64,000 nt of DNA from NCBI RefSeq assembly GCF_001439845.1, contig NZ_JYLO01000004.1, positions 124,001 to 188,000 on the forward strand, in the 5' to 3' direction. Below the pieces are notes generated by a model. It ran no database searches and was not told the DNA's origin. It saw nothing but the letters and a program-made list of their open reading frames with translations. Numbering within the stretch: the stretch's first letter is position 1; each line of letters begins with the position of its first letter. Positions 35,288 through 44,249 of this stretch are shown piece by piece. The stretch comes from Pseudomonas lactis (GTDB lineage: Bacteria > Pseudomonadota > Gammaproteobacteria > Pseudomonadales > Pseudomonadaceae). A program made the translations under genes and the position numbers.

Positions 35288-36424
35288 ATGAATCAGGTCA
35301 AACACCTATTTACCCGCTACAAAATGCTCGCGTTGGTGATCGCCGTCGCGTTCATCTGGCTGTTTTTCAGTTGGCAGACCGAGGGCGGCTTTCTCACCCC
35401 GCGCAACCTCTCCAACCTGCTGCGGCAGATGTCGATCACCGGGATATTGGCGTGCGGCATGGTGCTGGTGATTATCAGCGGCGAGATCGACTTGTCGGTG
35501 GGCTCACTGCTCGGGCTGTTGGGCGGGTTGGCAGCTATTCTGGATGTGGTCTATCACGTGCCGCTATTGGCCAACCTGAGCCTGGTGGCGCTGTGCGGCT
35601 TGATGATCGGCTTGGCCAACGGCTACATGACCGCTTACCTGCGCATCCCCTCGTTCATCGTCGGCCTGGGCGGAATGTTGGCGTTTCGCGGGATTCTGCT
35701 GGGGATTACCGGCGGCACCACCATTGCGCCGGTGTCGCCGTCGCTGGTGTATGTGGGCCAGGGGTATTTGCCCCACAACGTCGGCATCGGGCTTGGCGTA
35801 TTGTTGTTTGCCCTGACACTGTTCCTCACCTGGAAACAACGGCGCAACCGTGCGCTGCATGGCTTGGCGGCGCACTCACTGCTGCGCGATGCACTGCGGG
35901 TGGTGCTGATTGGCGCGGTGCTCGCAGGCTTTGTCACCACCCTCAACCGCTACGACGGCATCCCCGTGCCGGTGCTGCTGTTGCTGGCGCTGCTGGGGGT
36001 GTTCAGCTATGTCACGCACCAGACCGTGTTCGGCCGCCGGGTGTATGCGGTGGGCAGCAATATGGAGGCCACGCGGCTGTCGGGCATCAATGTGCAAGCG
36101 GTGAAACTGTGGATCTTCGGCATCATGGGCGTGATGTGCGCGCTGGCCGGCCTGGTCAATACCGCGAGGCTGGCGGCGGGTTCGCCGTCGGCGGGCAACA
36201 TGGGCGAACTCGACGCCATCGCCGCGTGCTTTATTGGCGGCACTTCGATGCGCGGTGGGTCGGGCACGGTGTATGGCGCGTTGCTGGGGGCGCTGGTGAT
36301 TACCAGCCTGGACAACGGCATGTCGATGCTCGATGTGGACAGCTACTGGCAGATGATCGTCAAGGGCAGCATTCTGGTGCTGGCGGTGTGGGTAGATGTG
36401 AGTACGCGCTCGGGCAGGCGATAA
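35288..36424 (+). CDS. xylH: D-xylose ABC transporter permease XylH
   Basis: The protein has 378 residues with about ten transmembrane helices of the sugar permease family. Signatures are SGEIDLSVGSLLGLLGG, RIPSFIVGLGGMLAFRG and the cytoplasmic loop GSNMEATRLSGINVQAVK. XylH proteins are longer than AraH because of an extra pair of helices in the middle (here around WKQRRNRALHG to LNRYDG), which agrees with this length. The ATG follows the xylG stop directly (TAGATG), so translation is coupled. It closes the xylAFGH operon. Confidence 0.94.
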   Translation: MNQVKHLFTRYKMLALVIAVAFIWLFFSWQTEGGFLTPRNLSNLLRQMSITGILACGMVLVIISGEIDLSVGSLLGLLGGLAAILDVVYHVPLLANLSLVALCGLMIGLANGYMTAYLRIPSFIVGLGGMLAFRGILLGITGGTTIAPVSPSLVYVGQGYLPHNVGIGLGVLLFALTLFLTWKQRRNRALHGLAAHSLLRDALRVVLIGAVLAGFVTTLNRYDGIPVPVLLLLALLGVFSYVTHQTVFGRRVYAVGSNMEATRLSGINVQAVKLWIFGIMGVMCALAGLVNTARLAAGSPSAGNMGELDAIAACFIGGTSMRGGSGTVYGALLGALVITSLDNGMSMLDVDSYWQMIVKGSILVLAVWVDVSTRSGRR

Positions 36425-36452
36425 CTCGTCCGCCAGAACATCATCGATCACC

Positions 36453-36482
36453 TGTGGGAGCTGACTTGTCTGCAATAACGGC
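36453..36482. repeat. Solitary half-REP after xylH
   Basis: CTGTGGGAGCTGACTTGTCT is a decayed copy of the GTGGGAGCTGGCTTGCCTG arm, about 30 bp after the xylH stop. It has no nearby partner of its own, but the structured repeat starts 43 bp further on with another arm in the same direction. Confidence 0.6.
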
Positions 36483-36524
36483 ATGACAGCTGATCTCCAT
36501 CTACCTGACACCCCACGGTCAAAC

Positions 36525-36896
36525 TGTGGGAGCTGGCTTGCCTGCGAAGGCGGCCTGGCAGTCAACACAGTTGAATTGTGTGCATATCCATTCCTGCGGT
36601 AACGGCCACCTAGGGTTCCGCTCTGACAGCGGCTCACTTTTGAAAAGAGCCCAAAAGTAAGCAAAAGGCTCTTGCCCCACCACTCGGCACCTCGCCTAGG
36701 CTCGGTGTGCCCGTAATCCGCCAGTGATTTGGGGGGCCGCCGCCACGCGCCATCCATGGCGCGGGGCGGCTAAACCGGCATCCCTGCCGGTTTACCCCCC
36801 AAATCACTGTCGAATTCCGGCCAGCGTGGTTTGACGGGGCGCTTAAGATCAAAAGCAGATCAAGATCAAGAGCGGCTCGCTTCGCATCGTGGTTAG
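36525..36896 (+). repeat. Structured intergenic repeat, copy 2
   Basis: Same order and orientation as copy 1 at 14429. The main inverted repeat is at 36722-36809 (CAGTGATTTGGGGGG with CCCCCCAAATCACTG) and the inner hairpins are identical to copy 1. The differences lie mainly in a 14-bp indel near 36645 and in the order of AGATCAA units at the end. The identity over the core is nearly complete by eye, which suggests recent spread or gene conversion. The next 190 bp (36897-37084) show nothing recognisable. Confidence 0.85.
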
Positions 36897-37084
36897 CGGC
36901 GATTGCAGGCAAGCCACATTGATCGTATTGCAGCGTGGGTTAGTGGCATTTGGTCATGGTTTGTAAAGGGCCAGCAAGGCGTGTCCCTTTAAATTGCAGG
37001 ACGTTTCCTAGACAATCCTTGCCGCCTTGTGCCTGCTGGAATCGGTGGCTAGTCTGCGGTCCGTCACTGCCAAATCAGTGATCG

Positions 37085-37262
37085 GGTTTAGTCGCCCGGA
37101 TTCGAGCAAGCGTTTGGTCCCATAACGTTTTTATGGTGGCTGTGCGCGGGGCGCCCTCGGGTGCGCCGGATGCTCTGGACCGGTCGACTAACCTGCGTAC
37201 AGCCGCCACCCTACGTTTAGTCGCGAAGCGTGTCGGCTCCATGAACATTCCGGAGCTATACC
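37085..37262 (+). ncRNA. Candidate structured leader of the DUF6124-type gene
   Basis: Directly before the small gene at 37263 lies a folded region. The outer stem pairs GGTGGC-TGTGCG (37135) with CGTACAG-CCGCCACC (to 37210), with a small bulge. An inner hairpin GGCGCCCTCGGGTGCGCC lies at 37150-37167, and GACCGGTC is self-complementary. Two direct copies of GTTTAGTCGC (37086 and 37215) flank the fold. I recall similar sequence before other genes of this small family in Pseudomonas, but cannot verify it here. Confidence 0.4.
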
Positions 37263-37571
37263 ATGAATAAAGTACTACCAGACCCACCCATCGATCCCGC
37301 AAAAGACCGCGCCGCCTTCAACCGCGCCATCGACCATTACCTGCCTACCCAAGGCTTCCACTGTGTCAACGAAGACCTGAGTTTCGAGGACGCCCTGCTC
37401 TACACCGCCAGCCTGCTCGACAGTGCCTCTGCCACGGCGCTGGATTGCGGCGAGCTGCTGCAAAGCCCTGAGCGGGCGAAGATCCTGGCGGTGTGGCATT
37501 TGCTGGAAATTGCAAAAACCACCGTAGATCGCTCCATCGAGTGCCTGACCGGCACCAAGGCCACTGCCTAA
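37263..37571 (+). CDS. Small protein of the DUF6124 (former DUF3077-like) type
   Basis: The protein has 102 residues. The pattern MNKVLPDPP, then AFNRAIDHYL, then FEDALLYTASLLDSASATAL and LAVWHLLEIAKTTVDRSIEC occurs in a Pseudomonas paralogous family of unknown function. The protein is helical and acidic, without signal peptide or membrane helix. A GGAG ribosome site precedes the ATG. It stands alone, between the folded leader and a REP doublet. Family naming is from memory and the function is unknown. Confidence 0.75.
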   Translation: MNKVLPDPPIDPAKDRAAFNRAIDHYLPTQGFHCVNEDLSFEDALLYTASLLDSASATALDCGELLQSPERAKILAVWHLLEIAKTTVDRSIECLTGTKATA

Positions 37572-37583
37572 ACGCGGTTAAAA

Positions 37584-37672
37584 CTGTGTGCGGGCTTGCC
37601 TGCGAAGGCGGTGTGTCAGTCATTGCATTTGCTGCTGCACTAACGCCATCGCAGGCAAGCCAGCTCCCACAT
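37584..37672. repeat. REP doublet (GTGGGAGCTGG family)
   Basis: The left arm TGTGTGCGGGCTTGCCTGCG is partly decayed. The right arm CGCAGGCAAGCCAGCTCCCA is intact. They face each other across about 40 bp, after the DUF6124-type gene. Confidence 0.75.
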
Positions 37673-37732
37673 CTGATCTTCATGGCTCCCACATTGATCT
37701 CATTTTTCCCTCGGGTTATTGCGGATAAAAAC

Positions 37733-37756
37733 TAAAAGTCCATAATGGACAAATTA
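37733..37756 (+). promoter_or_regulatory. Candidate DauR operator, site A (dauB promoter)
   Basis: The site contains the perfect 13-bp palindrome GTCCATAATGGAC preceded by TAAAA and followed by AAATTA. A near copy on the minus strand lies at 41602-41622 before the binding-protein gene. It sits about 30 bp upstream of the dauB start codon, overlapping the expected promoter. Confidence 0.65.
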
Positions 37757-37774
37757 GTTTATACGGAGAACCCC

Positions 37775-38711
37775 ATGTCCGCGACGCCCCTCGTTATCGA
37801 CCAAGCCCAGGCCCGTACCTTGCTGGCTCAAGTCGACGTGCCGTTGATCCTGCGCAAGCTGTTCCGCGACCTCGCCGCCGGGCACGCGGTGCAGCCGGCG
37901 CAACAATTGGTGGAGTTTCCCCAGGGTGCCGGGGATTTCATCAACTACTTGGGCGTATTGGCCGAAGACGGGGTGTACGGGGTCAAGACTTCGCCCTACA
38001 TCGTGCGTGAGCAAGGCCCGTTGGTGACGGCCTGGACCCTGTTGATGTCGATGCACAGCGGCCAGCCGTTGCTGTTGTGCGATGCCGCTGAATTGACCAC
38101 CGCACGCACCGCCGCCACCACGGCGTTGGCGGTGGATGCGCTGGCCCCGGCGGCGGCGCAACGTCTGGCGATTATCGGCAGCGGCAAGGTCGCCCAAGCG
38201 CACCTGCGTTATGTGCAGAACCTACGCGACTGGCAGCAAATCTGCCTGTACTCACCGAGCCTGGACAGCGCCAGCGCCGAAACACGCGCGCAGTTGGCCT
38301 GCCTGGACCCGCGCCTGACCCTCGCCGCCACCTGCGAGGCCGCCCTTGAAGACGCGGATGTGATCCTGCTGTGCACCTCGTCCGCTGGCCCGGTCATCGA
38401 CCCGTCACGCTTGAGCAAACCCGCGTTGATCACCTCCATCAGCACCAACGCGCCACGCGCCCATGAAGTGCCGCCGCACTGCCTCAACCAGATGCACGTG
38501 TTCTGCGACTACCGCCAGACCACCCCGGATTCGGCCGGTGAGATGCTGATCGCCAGCGAACAGCACGGCTGGGACAAACGCACAATTGTCGGCGACCTGC
38601 CCGAGTTGTTCAGCGACATGGCCCAGCGCCCGGACTACGATCGTCACGTGTTTTTCCGCTCCATTGGCCTGGGCCTGGAAGACATCGCCCTGGCCAATGC
38701 CCTGTACCGAC

Positions 38712-38716
<5 letters not shown>
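37775..38716 (+). CDS. dauB: DauB, NAD(P)H-dependent 2-ketoarginine (anabolic) dehydrogenase, ornithine cyclodeaminase family
   Basis: The protein has 313 residues and belongs to the OCD/mu-crystallin family. The Rossmann motif GSGKVAQAHLRYV and TARTAATTALAVDAL are visible. In P. aeruginosa, DauB reduces 2-ketoarginine with ammonia to L-arginine, completing racemisation of D-arginine after DauA. Assignment rests on the adjacent dauA and dauR in the same order. The start at 37775 follows CGGAGAACCCC. An in-frame ATG at 37745 lies inside the operator palindrome and is less likely. The stop codon is inside the next REP doublet. Confidence 0.88.
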
Positions 38717-39966
<1,250 letters not shown>

Positions 39967-39967
<1 letters not shown>

Positions 39968-40593
39968 TGAACACCGCTGAACAAGACAAGGTCATGCAGA
40001 ACTTCCGCGCGATTGCCGATGCAATCGCCACGCTGTTCTTTCCCCATGCAGAAGTGGTGTTGCATGACCTGCGCACGCAAACCGTGGATTACATCGCCAA
40101 TAACCTGTCCAAACGCAGCCTGGGTGACGACTCGTCCCTGGAGGACATGCTCGACGGTGACGTCAGCGAGGTGAATATCGGCCCTTACGAAAAGCTCAAC
40201 TGGGACGGCCAGAAAATCCGCAGCCTGAGCACCGTGCTGCACGACCACCAAGGGCGCAGGCTGGCTGTGTTGTGCATCAACCTGAATATTTCAATGTTCG
40301 AAACGGCCAAGGCGGCGCTGGATTTGTTCCTGTCGCCGAGCAAGCTGATCGCACAGCCGGACGCGCTGTTCCGTGATGACTGGCAGGAACGCATCAACAC
40401 CTTTCTGCATGCCTGGCTGCGCGAGCGTCAGTTGAGCCTGAACCTGTTGACCCGCGACCACAAACGCGAACTGGTGCTGGCGCTGCATGCCGAGGGGGCA
40501 TTCAAGGGCAAGAGCGCCTCCAACTATGTGGCCAATGTGCTGGGCATGGGGCGGGCGACGGTCTACAAGCATTTGAAGGAACTCAAGGGTTGA
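39967..40593 (+). CDS. dauR: DauR, YheO-type transcriptional regulator
   Basis: The protein has 208 residues. An N-terminal YheO-like PAS domain (HAEVVLHDLRTQTVDYIANN, RLAVLCINLNISMF) senses the ligand. A C-terminal helix-turn-helix (SNYVANVLGMGRATVYKHLK) binds DNA. DauR of P. aeruginosa represses dauBAR and is relieved by 2-ketoarginine or arginine signals. The ATG overlaps the dauA stop by one base. Two near-identical palindromes, before dauB and before the divergent binding-protein gene, are its likely sites. Confidence 0.9.
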
Positions 40594-40620
40594 CCCCCTT
40601 CTGACGACAACGCTAATCCC

Positions 40621-40732
40621 CTGTGGGAGCTGTCGAGCCCCAGCGAGGCTGCGAAGGGGCCGGCAAGGTCAACATTTTCATCGCCTGACCCACCGCTTTC
40701 GCAGCCTCGCCGGGGCTCGACAGCTCCCACAT
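40621..40732. repeat. REP doublet (GTGGGAGCTGTCGAGC family)
   Basis: TGTGGGAGCTGTCGAGCCCC and the inverted GGGGCTCGACAGCTCCCACA frame an inner pair (GAGGCTGCGAA with TTCGCAGCCTC). It is a fourth REP subtype, lying between the convergent dauR and binding-protein genes. Confidence 0.85.
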
Positions 40733-40752
40733 TGACCGCGTCTTTGCGTGAT

Positions 40753-41529
40753 TCAGTCGCCGTAGATATCGGCCTTGAAGTACTGCTGTGAAATCTTCTG
40801 GTATTCGCCGCTGGCGCGAATGCCGTCGATGGCCGCGTTCAGTTCGCTGACCAATTCGCCATTGCCCTTGCGCACCGCAATACCGGCGCCCTCGCCCACG
40901 TATTTCGGGTCCTTGAGCTCCGGGCCGACAAAGGCATAACCCTGCCCGCGCGGCATCGCCAGGAAGTCGCTCAGGGGAATGGTGTCGGCAAAGATCGCAT
41001 CCAGGCGCCCCGCTGCCAGGTCCATGTAGATTTCTTCGTTATTGCTGTAGCGCTTGACGTTGATGCCCTTGGGCTCGAACACCTCGGTGGCATAGCGGTC
41101 GGTGGTGGTGGCGCGCTGTACGCCGACGTTCTTGCCCTTGAGGCTGACGTACTGGTCATCCACCACGGCGCCGTCCTTCATCACCAGGCGCGACGAGGTG
41201 AAGTAGTACTTGTGGGTGAAATCCACCGACTTCTTGCGGTCTTCGTTGATGGTCATGGACGACAACGCCATGTCGATCTTCTTGACCTTGAGGGACGGAA
41301 TCAGCCCGTCGAACTCACCTTCAATCCACACGCACTTGACCTTCATTTGCGCGCACAGGGCGTTGCCGATGTCGTAGTCGAAACCCACGATATTGCCGTC
41401 GCCGGTCTTGGAGGCGAACGGGGGGTAAGCCGCCTCGATACCGATACGCAGGGTTTTCTCGGCGGCCAGCAGGTGGCTGGAGGCGAACAGGCTCAAGGCC
41501 AAGGCGGGAAGGAGGTGGCGTTTCTTCAT
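40753..41529 (-). CDS. Periplasmic basic-amino-acid-binding protein of the dau cluster
   Basis: The protein has 258 residues with a signal peptide ([20 protein letters not shown], cleavage after LLAAEK region). The mature part belongs to the ArgT/HisJ family: [68 protein letters not shown]. These proteins bind lysine, arginine or ornithine for an ABC importer. No permease or ATPase gene is nearby, so it must share a transporter coded elsewhere. Its position opposite dauBAR and the shared operator make arginine, possibly the D-form, the likely ligand. Confidence 0.87.
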   Translation of the reverse strand: MKKRHLLPALALSLFASSHLLAAEKTLRIGIEAAYPPFASKTGDGNIVGFDYDIGNALCAQMKVKCVWIEGEFDGLIPSLKVKKIDMALSSMTINEDRKKSVDFTHKYYFTSSRLVMKDGAVVDDQYVSLKGKNVGVQRATTTDRYATEVFEPKGINVKRYSNNEEIYMDLAAGRLDAIFADTIPLSDFLAMPRGQGYAFVGPELKDPKYVGEGAGIAVRKGNGELVSELNAAIDGIRASGEYQKISQQYFKADIYGD

Positions 41530-41601
41530 GAGGGGGTTCTCGCAGGTTGTTGTTGGTTTGGCAAGAGTGAAGAAAAACGTGCAGCGGCTATTTTGTACTT
41601 A

Positions 41602-41622
41602 TAATTCCATACTGGACTTTTA
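41602..41622 (-). promoter_or_regulatory. Candidate DauR operator, site B (binding-protein promoter)
   Basis: On the minus strand this reads TAAAAGTCCAGTATGGAATT, matching site A (TAAAAGTCCATAATGGACAA) at 16 of 20 positions. It lies about 73 bp upstream of the binding-protein start. Confidence 0.65.
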
Positions 41623-41643
41623 TGTGTTTAACCGTCAACAGGC

Positions 41644-41676
41644 AAAAAAATGTGGGAGGGCTTGAGCCTTCCCACA
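41644..41676 (-). terminator. Rho-independent terminator of mmsA
   Basis: On the minus strand the hairpin TGTGGGAAGGCT-CA-AGCCCTCCCACA (one G-U type mismatch) is followed by seven T residues. It begins 27 bp after the mmsA stop codon. Confidence 0.88.
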
Positions 41677-41702
41677 TCAGATCCAGCAGCACCGCTTAAA
41701 CC

Positions 41703-43202
41703 TTACTTGGACACCGGCATTGCAAACTCCGCGCCCTGCTCGATGCTCTCCGACCAGCGTTGCATGATCGACTTCTGCTTGGTGTAGAAGCGCACACCCT
41801 CGGTGCCGTAGGCGTGCATGTCCCCGAACAGACTCTTCTTCCAACCACCAAAACCGTGCCAGGCCATCGGCACCGGAATCGGCACGTTGATACCGACCAT
41901 GCCCACTTCGATGCGCCGCGCAAACTCACGAGCTATGTTGCCATCGCGGGTGAAGCAGCTGACGCCGTTACCGAACTCGTGATCGTTGACCAGCTTCACC
42001 GCCTCGGCAAAATCGTTCACGCGTACACAGGCCAGCACCGGGCCGAAGATTTCTTCGCGGTAGATGCTCATGTCCTGGGTCACGTGGTCGAACAAGGTCG
42101 CGCCCAACCAGAAGCCGTTCTCCAAGCCCGGCTCGGTGGGCACGTAGTCACGGCCATCGAGCAGCAACTGCGCGCCGGCTTTTACGCCCTGCTCGATGTA
42201 GCCACTGATGCGTTCCAGCGCAGCCCGCGACACGATCGGGCCCATCTCGGCTTTCAAATCGCGACCATCGGTGATGCGCAACGTCTTGGCGCGCTCGGTC
42301 AAGGCAGCAATGACCTTGTCACCCACATCACCCACCAGCACCGCCACCGAGATCGCCATGCAGCGCTCGCCGGCACTGCCGTAGGCGGCGCCCATCAGCG
42401 CGTCAACGGTGCGTTCGATATCGGCGTCGGGCATCACCACCATATGGTTTTTCGCCCCGCCCAGGCCCTGCACGCGCTTGCCGTTGCGGGCGCCGCTCTC
42501 GTAGATGTATTGGGCAATTGGCGTGGAGCCGACGAAGCTCACGGCTTTGACGTCCGGGTGTTCGATCAGCGCGTCCACCGACTCTTTATCACCCTGCACC
42601 ACATTGAACACGCCCTTGGGCAGGCCGGCTTCATGCAGCAGCTCGGCCATGAACAGCGAAGCGCTTGGGTCAGTCGGGCTGGGCTTGAGGATAAAGGTGT
42701 TACCCGCCGCAATGGCGATGGGGTACATCCACATCGGTACCATCACCGGGAAGTTGAACGGCGTCACGCCGGCGACCACACCCAGCGGCTGGCGCATCGT
42801 CCAGTTGTCCATGCCACGGGAGACCTGGTCGGAGTGTTCGCCCTTGAGCAGGTTGGGAATGCCGCAGGCAAATTCGAGAATGTCGATGCCACGGTCGACT
42901 TCGCCCTGGGCATCGGTGAACACCTTGCCGTGCTCGGCGACGATGATGCGCGCCAGGTCGTCCTTGCGTTCGCGCAGCAGGTGCAGGTATTGGAACAACA
43001 CGCGGGCGCGGCGGATCGGCGGGGTGTCGGCCCAGCCGGCAAACGCGGCCTGGGCAGCGGCAACGGCTTCGGCCACGGTCTGGCGGCTGGCCAGGGCCAC
43101 GCGCGCGGTGACTTCACCAGTGGCCGGGTTGTAGACGTCCTGATAACGGTCATCGCGGCTGACGCGCTGGTCGTTGATGTAGTGCTCGATGGTTGCAGTC
43201 AT
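41703..43202 (-). CDS. mmsA: Methylmalonate-semialdehyde dehydrogenase (CoA-acylating) MmsA
   Basis: The protein has 499 residues and belongs to the aldehyde dehydrogenase superfamily. It has [45 protein letters not shown] and the catalytic cysteine in [17 protein letters not shown]. The glutamate general base of hydrolytic ALDHs is replaced as in CoA-acylating members (GLGGAKNH). It converts methylmalonate semialdehyde to propionyl-CoA and malonate semialdehyde to acetyl-CoA in valine, inositol and beta-alanine catabolism. The start at 43202 ([11 protein letters not shown]) fits relatives. No mmsB or beta-alanine transaminase gene is adjacent. The divergent LysR gene is the probable regulator. 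Confidence 0.93.
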   Translation of the reverse strand: MTATIEHYINDQRVSRDDRYQDVYNPATGEVTARVALASRQTVAEAVAAAQAAFAGWADTPPIRRARVLFQYLHLLRERKDDLARIIVAEHGKVFTDAQGEVDRGIDILEFACGIPNLLKGEHSDQVSRGMDNWTMRQPLGVVAGVTPFNFPVMVPMWMYPIAIAAGNTFILKPSPTDPSASLFMAELLHEAGLPKGVFNVVQGDKESVDALIEHPDVKAVSFVGSTPIAQYIYESGARNGKRVQGLGGAKNHMVVMPDADIERTVDALMGAAYGSAGERCMAISVAVLVGDVGDKVIAALTERAKTLRITDGRDLKAEMGPIVSRAALERISGYIEQGVKAGAQLLLDGRDYVPTEPGLENGFWLGATLFDHVTQDMSIYREEIFGPVLACVRVNDFAEAVKLVNDHEFGNGVSCFTRDGNIAREFARRIEVGMVGINVPIPVPMAWHGFGGWKKSLFGDMHAYGTEGVRFYTKQKSIMQRWSESIEQGAEFAMPVSK

Positions 43203-43310
43203 GGCAGTCGATCCAGGTGGGTGGCGTTGGTGCACACGATAGGCTTTCACTTTGTTCCGAACCAGAGCAGAATCCAGAACTTATTGTCCTTACCTGCGAA
43301 CAATACACCC

Positions 43311-44240
43311 ATGGAAAAGGCTGAAATCGAAGGGCTGTGGACCCACATTCACTGGCTGTCGGTGCTGGAGGAACAAGGCACCTACACCGCTGCCGCCGCG
43401 CGCCTGGGGGTGAGCAAGTCAGCGGTGAGCCAGCGCATTTCCGACCTGGAAAAGGCCACCGGCACGCGCCTGGTGACGCGCACCACCCGCAGCGTGCGGC
43501 TGACCGATGCGGGGCTGTCACTGACTCGCGAAGTGCGCAGCGCCTACGCGCAGATCGCCCGCAGTTTTTCCTCGGTGCGCGACTCGGTCGGGGAAATACG
43601 CGGGCTGGTGCGCCTGACCGCCCCCGTGGCCTTCGCCCGGCAACAACTGGTGCCGCACCTGTCCGGTTTTTTGCAGCAGTACCCCCAGGTGCGTATCCAA
43701 CTGGACGTCTCCGATGCCTTGAGCTCATTGGCCGCCGAGGGCTACGACCTGGCGGTGCGCCACGGCTTCCAGGTGCCCGAAACCCACGTGGCGTGGAAGC
43801 TGTGCGACACCACCTCAGTGCTGGTCGCCACCCATGATTACCTGCAACGCCACGGCAAACCCCGCGAGCCAGGCGAGCTGTCGGCCCACAACTGCCTGTT
43901 TTACCCACGCGGCACCGACCAGCCCGCCTGGACCTTCGAGCGCGGCAGCCCCCCCGTCGAGCGCCTCACCGTGCCCATCGCCGGCAGCTTCGCCACCAAT
44001 AACAGCGAAGCCTTGCGCGACGCGGCACTCAACCATCTGGGCATCGCCCTGCTCCCGGACTTCAGCGCCCAGGCGGCGCTGGCCGCGGGCAAAGTGGTGC
44101 AGGTGCTCAAGGACTGGACCCTCAAGGGCGCGTTTGCCGATGAGATCTACCTGATTCGGCCCTACTCGCCCCATGTACCCAAGTCGGTGAGTGCGTTGGT
44201 CAACTACCTGAAGGACAAACTCTCGGGCGGGTTCCGCTAG
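43311..44240 (+). CDS. LysR-family transcriptional regulator
   Basis: The protein has 309 residues. The N-terminal winged helix-turn-helix (TYTAAAARLGVSKSAVSQRI, SDLEKATGTRLVTRTTRSV) is followed by a periplasmic-binding-like effector domain (LVRLTAPVAFARQQLVPHLS, LALLPDFSAQAA region near residue 245). It starts at 43311 (MEKAEIEGLWTHIHW), 108 bp from the divergent mmsA, and probably regulates it. The frame is open far upstream, antisense to mmsA, but that is a shadow. It converges with a TonB receptor gene, 9 bp apart. Confidence 0.9.
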   Translation: MEKAEIEGLWTHIHWLSVLEEQGTYTAAAARLGVSKSAVSQRISDLEKATGTRLVTRTTRSVRLTDAGLSLTREVRSAYAQIARSFSSVRDSVGEIRGLVRLTAPVAFARQQLVPHLSGFLQQYPQVRIQLDVSDALSSLAAEGYDLAVRHGFQVPETHVAWKLCDTTSVLVATHDYLQRHGKPREPGELSAHNCLFYPRGTDQPAWTFERGSPPVERLTVPIAGSFATNNSEALRDAALNHLGIALLPDFSAQAALAAGKVVQVLKDWTLKGAFADEIYLIRPYSPHVPKSVSALVNYLKDKLSGGFR

Positions 44241-44249
44241 GCGGCAGGG

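Noticed and set aside
36525..36896. CRISPR-like or IS-like origin of the structured repeat
   Set aside because: There is no regular spacer pattern, no transposase gene and no target-site duplication that I can see. It is better described as a non-coding structured repeat.
37075..37302. 75-residue minus-strand frame opposite the DUF6124 leader
   Set aside because: It overlaps the start of the real gene and the folded leader, has no ribosome site, and shows no recognisable protein pattern.
41760..43310. Upstream extension of the LysR gene by about 517 codons
   Set aside because: The extension is antisense to mmsA. The LysR family starts at the ATG at 43311.
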